Shown here: one piece after another, positions 34,705 through 43,888 of the stretch
Layout of the letters: the number at the start of each line of letters is the position of its first letter
Position numbering within the stretch: position 1 is the stretch's first letter
Notes under the pieces: model-generated
Database searches by the model: none
What the model was told of the DNA's origin: nothing
What the model saw: the letters and a program-made list of their open reading frames with translations, nothing else
Program-made: the position numbers and the translations under genes
Assembly: GCA_964461025.1 (NCBI GenBank)
Contig: CAYWSE010000009.1
Location: forward strand, 8,369 to 72,368
DNA: 64,000 nucleotides
Direction of reading: 5' to 3'
Origin: JAHBVL01 sp964461025
GTDB taxonomy: Bacteria; Chloroflexota; Chloroflexia; Thermomicrobiales; UBA6265

Positions 34705-35673
34705 ATGAAGGTCGTTCTCGCCATCTGGCAGGAGGTCGAGGGGTTTCGCCGGGCGCTGACAACGCCGGCTACGTATGTGCTCGCCGCCTCCCAGCGTGAC
34801 GAGGACGTCATGCCGCTGATCGGCGATGCCGACGTGCTGATCGCCGGTCGGTTTTCACCGGGTATGGCCACGGTATCGAACAAATTGCGGCTGATCCAGA
34901 CGCCGGGCGCTGGAACGAATGCGATCGATCTGGACGCCGTTCCCGGTCGGACGACAGTCTGCAATGTCTATGGACATGAACGCGGCATCGCCGAGTATGT
35001 CTTCACGACGATGGGGATGCTCAATCGCGACTATGTCGGCATGAACCAGCGCATCCGGCGAGGCGACTGGAGCGATCATCTCGGCGACCCGAAGCCGGAA
35101 CTGCAAAGCCGAACGCTGGCGGTGATCGGACTCGGCCGCATCGGCAAGGAAGTTGCGCGGTGGGGGCGGTTTCTCGATATGCGTGTGGTCGCGGCGACGC
35201 GAAGTCCGCAGAACGTCGATGCTCAGGCGCTCGGGCTAGACCGCCTGGCCGGCATCAATGAACTGGAAAGCGTGCTCGCCGAGGCCGACTTCGTCGCTAT
35301 CTGCGTGCCCCTTTCCGGGGAAACGACGAACCTGATCGCGGAGCGACAACTGGAGGCAATGAAGCCGGGCGCGTTTCTTGTGAATGTCGCGCGCGGCGAG
35401 GTGATCGATGAAGCGGCGCTTTTTGCAGCATTGCGAGACCGGACCATCGCAGGCGCGGCGATCGATGTCTGGTATCAGTACCCGGATGGCCGGCAAACAA
35501 TCCTGCCGTCTCAGCTGCCTTTCCATGAGCTCTCTAATGTCATCATGACCCCTCACATCGCCGGCGCCACCGATGCGACGTTCCAGTATCGGTGGGAATT
35601 GATCAATGAAAATCTGCGCCGGCTCGAAGCGGGCGAACCGCTCGCAAACATCGTCAAAGCTTCCTCAACCTGA
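34705..35673 (+). CDS. D-2-hydroxyacid dehydrogenase
   Basis: NAD(P)-dependent reductase/dehydrogenase of 2-hydroxy acids, 322 residues. The substrate domain has QTPGAGTNAIDLDAVP. The nucleotide fold is AVIGLGRIGKEVARWGRFL, followed by ARGEVIDEAALFAALR (catalytic Arg segment upstream: VNVARGE) and MTPHIAGAT with the catalytic His. AAGGAG lies before the ATG. A role in oxidising or reducing a sugar-derived hydroxyacid fits the surrounding genes, but substrate specificity is not readable. Confidence 0.9.
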   Translation: MKVVLAIWQEVEGFRRALTTPATYVLAASQRDEDVMPLIGDADVLIAGRFSPGMATVSNKLRLIQTPGAGTNAIDLDAVPGRTTVCNVYGHERGIAEYVFTTMGMLNRDYVGMNQRIRRGDWSDHLGDPKPELQSRTLAVIGLGRIGKEVARWGRFLDMRVVAATRSPQNVDAQALGLDRLAGINELESVLAEADFVAICVPLSGETTNLIAERQLEAMKPGAFLVNVARGEVIDEAALFAALRDRTIAGAAIDVWYQYPDGRQTILPSQLPFHELSNVIMTPHIAGATDATFQYRWELINENLRRLEAGEPLANIVKASST

Positions 35674-35689
35674 CCCTCCTGTAGAGAAA

Positions 35690-35718
35690 TTGACAGCCTC
35701 CTGTTCGTTCTCTAACAT
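35690..35718 (+). promoter_or_regulatory. Promoter upstream of the paired amidohydrolases
   Basis: A perfect TTGACA (35690-35695) and TAACAT (35713-35718) are 17 bases apart, in the 107-base gap after the hydroxyacid dehydrogenase. The predicted start is about 55 bases before the ATG at 35781. It suggests a new transcription unit for the amidohydrolases and perhaps the ABC importer. Confidence 0.6.
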
Positions 35719-35780
35719 GCCCGTAAGGGACTCGAGCGCATCTGATTGGAGAGAAATGTGGTGTCTGGCAGTCGCGCCTC

Positions 35781-36662
35781 ATGATCGTCGATGTCCACAC
35801 CCATACGCCCCGCTATCGCGACCCCGTCTCGGCCGCCGACGATCTGCCGAATGATAAATGGCGGCCCGATCAGGTTCGGTCAGCCAAACCGAGCTGGGCC
35901 GAGTCGATCTCCGTGCTGGAAGCCGTCGATCGGGCGATCACCTTCAACATCGCCGCCGATCCGCGACAGGAGATTGTCGACGACGGCGGACTGATGTACG
36001 AAAGCAGCCGGGTCAACGATGACACCGCCGCATTCGTGCGGGCCTACCCGGAGAAGCTCATCGGTTTCCTCTCGGTCCATCCCCACGATCCCCGAGCGTT
36101 CGAGGAGATCGAACGGGCGACACAGGAACTCGGCCTCGTTGGCATCAAGGTCGGCCCCAACTACCAGAACTTCGACCCTGTCGGCCCTGAGGCGTTTGCG
36201 GTTTATGCCCGCGCCCAGGAACTCGGCTTGCCGATGCTCTTTCATCAGGGAACGTCGCCTCTCGCCAATGCCGATCTCGATTTCGCGCACCCGCGGCACA
36301 TGGATCGCATCGCCACCGCCTTTCCCGATCTCCGCGTGGTCATGGCGCACATCGGTCATCCGTGGCAGATCGAGTGTCTGGTCGTGATTCGCAAGCACCC
36401 GAATGTCTATGCCGATATCTCGGGCAATTTCTACCGATCCTGGTCGTACTACAACGCATTCCGACATGCCACGGAGTGGGGTGTTATGCACAAGCTCCTT
36501 TTCGCGTCCGATTTCCCGATCGCGACGCCGCAGGAATCAATGGACGCATTGAGTCGCGTCAACGATCCGGTCACCGGCACGCCATTGCCACCGGTCTCGC
36601 AGGACGATCTCGATGCGATCGTGCATCGCAATAGTCTGGAATTGCTCGGTCTCGAATCGTGA
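35781..36662 (+). CDS. Amidohydrolase (PF04909 type), paralogue 1
   Basis: A 293-residue TIM-barrel metal-dependent hydrolase or decarboxylase. The N-terminal VDVHTHTPRY supplies the His-x-His metal site (His6, His8). Then come GIKVGPNYQNFDPVGPEAF, LFHQGTSPLANADLDFAHP, VMAHIGHPWQIE and, near the C-terminus, LFASDFPIATP with the conserved Asp. The family includes ACMSD-like decarboxylases and sugar-lactone or aromatic-acid hydrolases; no substrate can be assigned. No strong ribosome site precedes this ATG. The next gene is a same-length paralogue. Confidence 0.85.
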   Translation: MIVDVHTHTPRYRDPVSAADDLPNDKWRPDQVRSAKPSWAESISVLEAVDRAITFNIAADPRQEIVDDGGLMYESSRVNDDTAAFVRAYPEKLIGFLSVHPHDPRAFEEIERATQELGLVGIKVGPNYQNFDPVGPEAFAVYARAQELGLPMLFHQGTSPLANADLDFAHPRHMDRIATAFPDLRVVMAHIGHPWQIECLVVIRKHPNVYADISGNFYRSWSYYNAFRHATEWGVMHKLLFASDFPIATPQESMDALSRVNDPVTGTPLPPVSQDDLDAIVHRNSLELLGLES

Positions 36663-36692
36663 CCGCACTCTGAATCAGGAGAAAGCGTCGCC

Positions 36693-37574
36693 ATGGTCGT
36701 CGATGTCCATACCCATACGCCGCGCTATCGGGAGCCGGTGGCGGCCGAAGACGATGTGCTCAACGCGATGTGGCGTCCGGATCAGGCCAAGTCGATCAAG
36801 CCATGCTGGGCAGATCACGCCGAAGCGATGAAAGCGGTCGACAAAGCGATCGTTTTCAACATTGCCGCCGATCCCCGCAAGCCGTTCGAAGATCTCGGCG
36901 GCGGACAGTACCCGACGCCGGAGCTGAACGACGACACCGCCGCCTTTGTCCAGGCTCACTCGGACAAGCTCCTCGGGTTCCTGTCGATTCATCCTCACCA
37001 AACGAACGTCTTGGAAGAAATCGAAAGGGGCACGCAGGATCTTGGTCTCGTCGGCATCAAGGTCGGGCCGAATTACCAGAACTTCGATCCGGTCGGACCG
37101 GAAGCATTCGCCGTCTACAAACGCGCCGAGGAGCTGGGACTGCCGATGCTCTTCCATCAGGGCACGTCGCCGGTCCGCTTTGCCGATCTCGATTTCGCGC
37201 ATCCCCGCCATATGGACCGTATCGCTACGGCGTTTCCGGAATTGCGGGTCGTCATGGCCCACATCGGTCATCCCTGGCAAATCGACTGCATCGTCGTCAT
37301 CCGCAAGCACCCGAACATCTATGCCGACATCTCCGCCAACTTCTACCGTCCCTGGTCGTACTACAACGCATTTCGGCTGGCCACCGAGTGGGGCGTACTG
37401 CCCAAGTTGCTGTTCGGATCGGATTTCCCCGTCGCCACACCGCAGGAAACGATGGACGCGCTCTGGAAGGTCAATGACGTCATCCAGGGAACGAACTTGC
37501 CTCCGGTGCCAATCGACGAACTCGAGAAAATCCTGCACCGCGACAGCCTGTCGCTGCTGGGATTGGAGCACTAG
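36693..37574 (+). CDS. Amidohydrolase (PF04909 type), paralogue 2
   Basis: Also 293 residues, and aligns without gaps to the preceding gene; by eye well over half of positions are identical, with the longest shared blocks in GLVGIKVGPNYQNFDPVGPE and RVVMAHIGHPWQI. All metal-site residues (VDVHTHT, HIGH, GSDFP) are kept. Differences cluster at about residues 20-75 and the last 40, the regions that usually shape the substrate pocket. A good ribosome site (CAGGAGAAAG) precedes the ATG. It is 30 bases downstream of its paralogue. Confidence 0.85.
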   Translation: MVVDVHTHTPRYREPVAAEDDVLNAMWRPDQAKSIKPCWADHAEAMKAVDKAIVFNIAADPRKPFEDLGGGQYPTPELNDDTAAFVQAHSDKLLGFLSIHPHQTNVLEEIERGTQDLGLVGIKVGPNYQNFDPVGPEAFAVYKRAEELGLPMLFHQGTSPVRFADLDFAHPRHMDRIATAFPELRVVMAHIGHPWQIDCIVVIRKHPNIYADISANFYRPWSYYNAFRLATEWGVLPKLLFGSDFPVATPQETMDALWKVNDVIQGTNLPPVPIDELEKILHRDSLSLLGLEH

Positions 37575-37694
37575 GAGCAAACATGTTGGTGACATGAGGA
37601 GGTGATGCGCGACGACCGAGTTCGGATAGCTGAGGATTTTTGTCCTGGGGTGGTCGTGGACCACAGCGATCAATCAGTCAACGGGAGGAACACG

Positions 37695-39287
37695 ATGTCA
37701 GATCAGGTTCAGAACACCATCGCTCGACTGACCAGAGTGGAGCTCGATCGCCGGCAGCTGCTGAAAGGCGCCCTGGCGACAGGCGCGGCATTGCCGATCG
37801 CCGTCACGCTCGATGGCTCTACGGTCTACGCCCAGGCAGGCGAGGATGGCGGCACCCTCATCTTCAACAACCTGAACAATCCCTCCGGGCTCGATCCCCA
37901 TATCGCCGGCGCCGTCGTCTCTTGGTTCCTGCTCGACAACATGTTCGATCGGCTCATGCGCCTCGATCCAGCGACCAGCGAGCCCGTTCCCTCGCTCGCC
38001 GAAAGCTACGAGGTTTCCGACGACGGTCTCGTATACACCTTCACACTCCGGCCCGGCGTGTCGTTCACCAATGGCCGTGAGATGACCTCGGCGGATGTCA
38101 AATACAGCTTCGAACGCATCCTTGATCCGGACGTTCCTGCAGTTGCCAAGGGCTACTTCAATCAGCTCGCCTCGATCGACACACCCGACGATCTGACTGT
38201 CGTGCTGAATTACAGCGAGCCGTTCGCTCCACTGCTGCTGGCGCTCTGCCGGCTGGAAACTGCGATCGTGCCGCAGGAGGCAGTGGAAGACGCCGAAACC
38301 TGGGAGCAATTCCCAACTGGTTCGGGTCCGTACATCCTGGAAAGCAATGTGAAGGATCAGATGGCCGTGCTGGTCCGCAATGAAGCGTATTGGGAGGAAG
38401 GTCTGCCGCTTCTGGCCAGGATCGAGCACCGGATCATACCTCAGGCGGAGACCGCGCTCGCCAATATCCGTACCGGTGACATCCACGCGACGGAAGTGCA
38501 GGCGAAGGATCTCGAGTCGCTTGCCGACGCCGACGGCGTTTCTCCGCAGCTCATCACGTCGGCAAACTGGCCTCATCTGTCGATGAATACCCAGGTTGCC
38601 CCGTTCGACAACCTGCAGGTTCGCCAGGCGGTGCGGGTCGGCTTCAATCGCGACGACATCCTGCAGGCGTCCTTCTTCAACACCGGCATCGTCAGCAACA
38701 CGATGCTGCCGGAAGGCAATCCCTTCCGCGCCAATCCGGAAGGCTGGGACTACGATCCCGAACGCGCGAAGCAACTCCTGTCCGAGGCCGGATTTGCGGA
38801 TGGCTTCTCCGCGACGATGCGCATCATCAACAGCACGCCTTGGGCGGCGTCGGCGGCGCAGATCGTTCAGGCGTACCTGAGCGAGCTGAACATCAACATC
38901 GAGATCGAGCCGATCGAGTCGACAACCTGGTTCAGCGAAGTTTTCACGAACAGCGAATTCGAGATGACCATGGTCGCGCATACCAGCAAAGTCGATCCCG
39001 ATCTCTCGATGCTTGATATTCTCCACTCGGGCGAGTTGGGAACAAAGAACTACACGCAATTCAGCGACCCGGAAATGGACGAATTGCTCGACCGTGGCCG
39101 TGTTGCGCTCGATGCCGAAGAACGGATGCAGATCTATGCTGACGCTCAGGCGATCTTTGCCGAACGATCCGGGTACGTGGTGCTGAACCTGCAAGAGCAG
39201 GTCTACGCGTTGCGCGACAATGTGAATGACTTCACATTGCTGCCCTGGTCAGAGCTGCGCTGGAAGAACACGAGCCTCAGCGCCTGA
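37695..39287 (+). CDS. ABC transporter substrate-binding protein, family 5 (peptide/opine type)
   Basis: Extracytoplasmic solute-binding protein of 530 residues. The leader is Tat-like: DRRQLLKGALATGAALPIAV ending near VYAQAG. The mature part has the family 5 signature YTFTLRPGVSFTNGREMTSADVKYSFERILDP and LSMNTQVAPFDNLQVRQAVRVGFNRDDI. GGGAGGAA precedes the ATG at 37695. Family members bind peptides, nickel, opines or oligosaccharides; the uronate-type gene context makes a carbohydrate or peptide-linked ligand possible. It is followed by its two permeases. Confidence 0.92.
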   Translation: MSDQVQNTIARLTRVELDRRQLLKGALATGAALPIAVTLDGSTVYAQAGEDGGTLIFNNLNNPSGLDPHIAGAVVSWFLLDNMFDRLMRLDPATSEPVPSLAESYEVSDDGLVYTFTLRPGVSFTNGREMTSADVKYSFERILDPDVPAVAKGYFNQLASIDTPDDLTVVLNYSEPFAPLLLALCRLETAIVPQEAVEDAETWEQFPTGSGPYILESNVKDQMAVLVRNEAYWEEGLPLLARIEHRIIPQAETALANIRTGDIHATEVQAKDLESLADADGVSPQLITSANWPHLSMNTQVAPFDNLQVRQAVRVGFNRDDILQASFFNTGIVSNTMLPEGNPFRANPEGWDYDPERAKQLLSEAGFADGFSATMRIINSTPWAASAAQIVQAYLSELNINIEIEPIESTTWFSEVFTNSEFEMTMVAHTSKVDPDLSMLDILHSGELGTKNYTQFSDPEMDELLDRGRVALDAEERMQIYADAQAIFAERSGYVVLNLQEQVYALRDNVNDFTLLPWSELRWKNTSLSA

Positions 39288-39326
39288 ATTTCGTAGGCGC
39301 AACCGGCGGGGAAGAGGAGTCGTGGA

Positions 39327-40271
39327 ATGCTGAGATATCTCGTTCGGCGGCTCTTCTTCTCCGTTATTGTGATTGGCGGCGTGGCGACACTGGCGTTCGC
39401 GCTCCTGCACCTGATTCCCGGCGACCCGGTAGACGCCATCCTGGGTGTGGAAGCGAATCCCGACACCCGCGCGGCACTGGCCAGCGAGCTTGGTCTCGAC
39501 GACCCAGTGATTGTCCAGTACGGCAACTGGTGGAAGGGTGTATTGCAGGGCGATCTTGGCGAGTCGGTGATGACCGGTCAACCTGTCGGTGAGCTGATTC
39601 GCCAGCGACTCCCGGCCACCATCCCGCTTGCCATGATTTCGATGTTGATCGCTATCTCCATAGCCGTACCTGCCGGCGTTCTGTCGGCGATCAAGCGGAA
39701 CACCTGGATCGATGGGCTGGTCTCGACGATCGCGTTCGCCGGGTTGTCGATCCCCGGTTTCTGGCTGGGAACACTCCTGATCCTCTTTTTCGCGGTTCGC
39801 TGGCAATGGTTTCCGCCGGGGGGGTATGTCAGTGTCCTCGACGACCCGATCGATGGCATCCGCCACCTGATTCTGCCCGCCATTGCCCTTGGCACGACCT
39901 TCGCCGCCGTTCTCACCCGGATGATCCGGTCGAGTCTGCTGGAAGTGCTCGGTCGCGATTACATTCGTACGGCGCGAGCGAAAGGGCAGTCCGAATCACG
40001 CATTCTCATACGCCATGCGTTGCGCAATGCCCTCATTCCAGCCGTGACGATCGTTGGCGTGCAGGCGGGCTTTCTGCTCAGCGGCGCGCTTGTGATCGAG
40101 CAGATTTTCTCGTTGCCAGGGATCGGCAGGTTGACGGTGCAGGCGGTGCTCGACCGCGATTTCCCAGTGCTGCAAGGGTGCATCATCGTCATCGCCACGA
40201 TTTTCGTCGTCGCCAATCTCATCACCGACCTTATCTACGTCTTTCTCGACCCACGGATCAGCTATGGCTGA
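39327..40271 (+). CDS. ABC transporter permease, DppB type
   Basis: Integral membrane subunit of 314 residues with about six helices. It starts LRYLVRRLFFSVIVIGGVATLAF and has HLIPGDPVDAILG, as in DppB/OppB proteins. The EAA loop region is RAKGQSESRILIRHALRNALIPAVT, which contacts an ATPase. Its stop overlaps the next permease's start region by eight bases, consistent with coupled translation. Confidence 0.93.
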   Translation: MLRYLVRRLFFSVIVIGGVATLAFALLHLIPGDPVDAILGVEANPDTRAALASELGLDDPVIVQYGNWWKGVLQGDLGESVMTGQPVGELIRQRLPATIPLAMISMLIAISIAVPAGVLSAIKRNTWIDGLVSTIAFAGLSIPGFWLGTLLILFFAVRWQWFPPGGYVSVLDDPIDGIRHLILPAIALGTTFAAVLTRMIRSSLLEVLGRDYIRTARAKGQSESRILIRHALRNALIPAVTIVGVQAGFLLSGALVIEQIFSLPGIGRLTVQAVLDRDFPVLQGCIIVIATIFVVANLITDLIYVFLDPRISYG

Positions 40272-41187
40272 GTTGCCGGGGATTGAGGACCGACGACGCC
40301 AGACATTGACCGGCTCCCTCTCGGTCAGCGACGCACATGCGCCGGAACGGTTCTCCCGTGTCCGGGCCGCATTCAAACGGCTGCGACGCAACCGCATGGC
40401 GTTCGGCGGGCTGATCGTCCTGGTGATCGCGGGTCTCGCTGCGTTGCTGGCTCCGGCGATTGCTCCGTACAGCCCCAAATCGATCGCGGTCATCGATGCA
40501 CTGCAAGGCCCGAGCAGCGAGCACCTGATGGGCACGGACAACCTGGGGCGCGATCAGTTCAGCCGGATTCTCTACGGCATCAGGATGTCGGCCATCATCG
40601 CGCTGATCTCTGTGTCAGTGGCCGGACTGATTGGGATCATGCTTGGGCTGATCAGCGGTTTCTTCGGCGGGAAGATCGATGAGATCATCATGCGGGCGAT
40701 GGATATCCTCTACGCCTTTCCCGACCTTCTCCTCGCGCTGGCGCTCGTTGCCACCTTCGGCACCGGACTGACTGGTCTGGTGATCGCCATCGCCATTGGC
40801 CGGATTCCCGGATTCGCCCGGATCACGCGCGGAACGGTGCTCTCGATCCGGGAGAACGAATACGTCACGGCAGCTCGAACCGTTGGTCTACCCGACTGGA
40901 GAATCATTCTCCTGCACATTCTGCCCAACGGTCTGGCGCCAATTATTGTGATGCTGAGCGTCAGTCTTGCCCTGGCGATTCTCGTGGAAGCAAGCCTCAG
41001 CTTTCTCGGTCTGGGGATCCAGCCGCCTACCCCGAGTCTGGGCGGCTTACTGAAAGACTCGCTCGGGTTTATGGACATGGCTCCCTGGATGGCGGTCTTT
41101 CCCGGACTGACCATCGCGCTCATCATTTTTTCGCTCAATCTGCTCGGTGATGGGTTGCGCGACGTTCTCGATCCAAATCTCAGATAA
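40264..41187 (+). CDS. ABC transporter permease, DppC type
   Basis: Partner permease of 307 residues. The N-terminal cytosolic stretch is followed by the DppC-type helix (MAFGGLIVLVIAGLAALLAPAIAPYSP), then HLMGTDNLGRDQFSRILYGIR and the EAA loop VTAARTVGLPDWRIILLHILPN. The end GDGLRDVLDPNLR is typical. DppD/DppF-type ATPases, normally encoded next, are absent: the following gene is a sugar-binding protein of a different system. Confidence 0.93.
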   Translation: MAELPGIEDRRRQTLTGSLSVSDAHAPERFSRVRAAFKRLRRNRMAFGGLIVLVIAGLAALLAPAIAPYSPKSIAVIDALQGPSSEHLMGTDNLGRDQFSRILYGIRMSAIIALISVSVAGLIGIMLGLISGFFGGKIDEIIMRAMDILYAFPDLLLALALVATFGTGLTGLVIAIAIGRIPGFARITRGTVLSIRENEYVTAARTVGLPDWRIILLHILPNGLAPIIVMLSVSLALAILVEASLSFLGLGIQPPTPSLGGLLKDSLGFMDMAPWMAVFPGLTIALIIFSLNLLGDGLRDVLDPNLR

Positions 41188-41439
41188 GCCGCGGCTCGCC
41201 AGAATTCGGAAATCAGCAGGCGCTCAATACCGGCTGATCGTGTGCTTGCTTACATTGCATATGGCGATTTCTTCCAATTCTTGACCCGGAGATGGTAAGC
41301 ATTGTACAAACGTGGCAGTCGTCACAACGCATCCAGGCCGGGTTGTTCGCGGCCCATAGCGGGATCCGCACTTGTGTCTGGGTTTCTGACGACAATCCGC
41401 TGGACAGCTGTGTCCAGTGACGCTCACGAGGAGGTGTCC

Positions 41440-42768
41440 GTGTTCACGCGAGACTCGAAAGAACTCAATGATCTTGTCGCAGGCCTTCGAACGGGACGTA
41501 TTACACGACGTGATGCGCTGAAGCGAGCGGCAGCGCTCGGACTGTCTGTTCCAGCATTGAGCATGGCCATGAAGATGGGCACAGCTTCCGCCCAATCCGG
41601 GAGCCTGGAGATCTTCTCCTGGTGGACGTCGCCTGGCGAGGCGCCAGCGCTCGAGTCGCTCTTCGATTCATATCTGGCGCTGTACCCGGATGTCGAAATC
41701 GTCAATGCCGCGATCGCCGGAGGCGGCGGTGGACCGGCTCAGGCGGTACTTCAGACCCGTCTGCAGGGCGGCAACCCGCCAGATTCGTGGCAGACGCATA
41801 TCGGCCGTGAGCTTTTCGACGGCTACGTCAACGCTGGCTTCACCGAACCGATCAACGATCTCTACGAGTCGGAAGGCTGGCTGGAAGCATTCCCGCCGGC
41901 GCTTGTTGACGGTGTGACAGTCGATGGCAATCAGTATGCGGTGGGAGTTGGCGTGCACCGCGGCAACGGCTACTGGTACAACAGGGAAGTCCTGGCCGCG
42001 GCCGGCGTGGAAGTCGGTGAGACACTCTCGTTCGATGAGTTCGTCGCCGCCGCCGATGCCGTTGCCGCGACCGGTGTGCCGGCCGTTGCGCTCGGCAGCG
42101 CAGACGCTTTTGTCGCTGCCCAGTATTTCGAGAACGAGCTGATCAGCGCGGTCGGTCCGGAGAACTATCCCAAGTATTTCTCCGGTGAGCTGGCCTGGGA
42201 CGATGATGGAGCTCGCGCCGCGGCGACAAACTTCGCCAAAGCGCTGGAGTACATCAATGAAGACCACTCAGCTCTGCCATGGAGTGACGCGGTGGCGATG
42301 GTTATCGAGGGCCGGGCGGCATTCAACTCAATGGGCGACTGGGCCTATGGCGAAGTCGTGGCCAAGGAAGCGCAGGATGTTGTCGGCTGGGTCAGCCACC
42401 CGGGCACCGCTGGGTCGTTTGTGCTCGTCGTCGACTGCTTCACGCTGCCGGTCGGCGCCCCGAATGCCGAGAACGCCGCGAACTGGTTGAAGGTGATCGG
42501 CTCGAAAGACGCCCAGGAAGCATTCAATCCGCTCAAGGGATCGATCCCGGCCCGGCTCGATGCCGATCTCTCCGGCTTTTCCGACTATCACCAGTGGTCC
42601 GGCGCCTCCTTTGCCTCGGACGCACTGTTGAACTCAGTCGCACATGGTCAGGCAGCCTCGCCGGCATTCAAGCAGGCGCTGTATGACGCAGCGATTGGAT
42701 TCCTTGTCAGCAAGGATGTCGATACGTTCGTCATGACGCTTGTTGACGCACAGTCAGCTGAAGGCTAG
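41440..42768 (+). CDS. ABC transporter sugar-binding protein, family 1 (CUT1)
   Basis: Extracytoplasmic carbohydrate-binding protein of 442 residues. A GTG start at 41440 follows GAGGAGG; the frame is open upstream to 41302, but that would bury the leader. The leader has a twin-arginine motif (GRITRRDALKRAAALGLSVP) ending near ASAQ. The mature region begins LEIFSWWTSPGEAPALESLF and has VHRGNGYWYNREVLAAAGVEVG, typical of glucose/ThuE-like binders. A 252-base gap upstream, in which no strong promoter was identified, separates it from the DppC gene. Confidence 0.92.
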   Translation: MFTRDSKELNDLVAGLRTGRITRRDALKRAAALGLSVPALSMAMKMGTASAQSGSLEIFSWWTSPGEAPALESLFDSYLALYPDVEIVNAAIAGGGGGPAQAVLQTRLQGGNPPDSWQTHIGRELFDGYVNAGFTEPINDLYESEGWLEAFPPALVDGVTVDGNQYAVGVGVHRGNGYWYNREVLAAAGVEVGETLSFDEFVAAADAVAATGVPAVALGSADAFVAAQYFENELISAVGPENYPKYFSGELAWDDDGARAAATNFAKALEYINEDHSALPWSDAVAMVIEGRAAFNSMGDWAYGEVVAKEAQDVVGWVSHPGTAGSFVLVVDCFTLPVGAPNAENAANWLKVIGSKDAQEAFNPLKGSIPARLDADLSGFSDYHQWSGASFASDALLNSVAHGQAASPAFKQALYDAAIGFLVSKDVDTFVMTLVDAQSAEG

Positions 42769-42796
42769 GCAACACTCGCGTCTCTCGAACAGAATC

Positions 42797-42826
42797 GGGA
42801 CGAGCGAACCATGGTTCGCTCGTCCC
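42797..42826 (+). other. 30-base perfect palindrome between the sugar-binding protein and its permeases
   Basis: The arms GGGACGAGCGAAC and GTTCGCTCGTCCC flank CATG. It is followed by TGTATG rather than a U-tract. Such intercistronic stem-loops usually protect the upstream binding-protein mRNA from 3' exonucleases or partly terminate, giving more binding protein than permease. Confidence 0.65.
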
Positions 42827-42857
42827 TGTATGCTGGGCACGACACCATGGAGCTGGC

Positions 42858-43886
42858 ATGGCGACATTGACGACAACCGCAAGTGAGACAGCACAGCGAG
42901 CTGAAGCAGCGCGTGCTGGGCGGTTCTCATTCTCGCGATTGCTGTCGCCCGCGCTGATGGCTCCATCATTCATTGCGATTCTTATCTTCGTCTATGGATT
43001 TATCGGCTTCACGTTCTGGGTGTCAATTTCGAATTGGCGCACGAACAGGCGCGACCTCTCGCTGAAGACCCCAATTTATGGCGTCTATCAGGATTTGCTG
43101 AATCAATCGCGTTTTCAGATCGATCTTCGCAACACATTTGTCTTCACCATCATTTTTCTCATTCTGGCGGTCGTGTTTGGGCTTGGTCTGGCTATTCTGC
43201 TCGACCGGCATGTTCCCGCCAGTGGCTTTTTTCGCAGTGTCTTTCTCTTTCCCTATGCGTTGTCATTCATCACGACTGGTGTCGCCTGGCGCTGGATTTT
43301 CAATCCGACCACCGGCATTAACATCCTCATCGAAAATCTCGGAATCAATACCGTGCTTGGCTGGTTTGGGCTGGGACCATTCGCACCCGGCTGGATCACC
43401 GATCCGAGTGTCTGGGGAGATTTGCGGAACTGGTTGCCCTTTCTCGATGGCATCAAGATCCAGCTCGGCATTCCGGCGGCGATGATTCCCGTCACGATCG
43501 CCGCTGCCTGGCAGCTCTCCGGGTTCGCAATGGCGATGTATCTTGCCGGTATGGGCATGATCTCGAATGAGGTGAGAGAAGCGGCGTCGCTCGACGGTGC
43601 ATCCTCGTGGCGCCTCTACAAGGATGTCGTCGTTCCGTTGCTCAAACCGATTACGGTCAGCATCCTGATCATTCTCGGTCACGTTTCGCTCAAGATTTTT
43701 GACCTGATCTATGCGATGAGCGGCAAGGGGCCTGGTTTCGCTACCGACGTGCCCGGCATTTTCGTGTTCGACAAGATGTTCGGCGCCCAGCAATACAACC
43801 TCGGCGCGGCGGCGTCGATCGTCATGCTGATTCTTGTTTCGATCGTCATCGTGCCCTATCTGGCTCGTCAGCTGAAGGACCTGTAA
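42858..43886 (+). CDS. Sugar ABC transporter permease, MalF/UgpA type
   Basis: Integral membrane subunit of 342 residues. The first helix region is LLSPALMAPSFIAILIFVYGFIGF, and the EAA loop is EVREAASLDGASSWRLYKDVVVPLLKP, followed by GPGFATDVPGIFVF as in CUT1 permeases. It lies 31 bases after the palindrome and two bases before its partner permease. Confidence 0.93.
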   Translation: MATLTTTASETAQRAEAARAGRFSFSRLLSPALMAPSFIAILIFVYGFIGFTFWVSISNWRTNRRDLSLKTPIYGVYQDLLNQSRFQIDLRNTFVFTIIFLILAVVFGLGLAILLDRHVPASGFFRSVFLFPYALSFITTGVAWRWIFNPTTGINILIENLGINTVLGWFGLGPFAPGWITDPSVWGDLRNWLPFLDGIKIQLGIPAAMIPVTIAAAWQLSGFAMAMYLAGMGMISNEVREAASLDGASSWRLYKDVVVPLLKPITVSILIILGHVSLKIFDLIYAMSGKGPGFATDVPGIFVFDKMFGAQQYNLGAAASIVMLILVSIVIVPYLARQLKDL

Positions 43887-43888
43887 CG

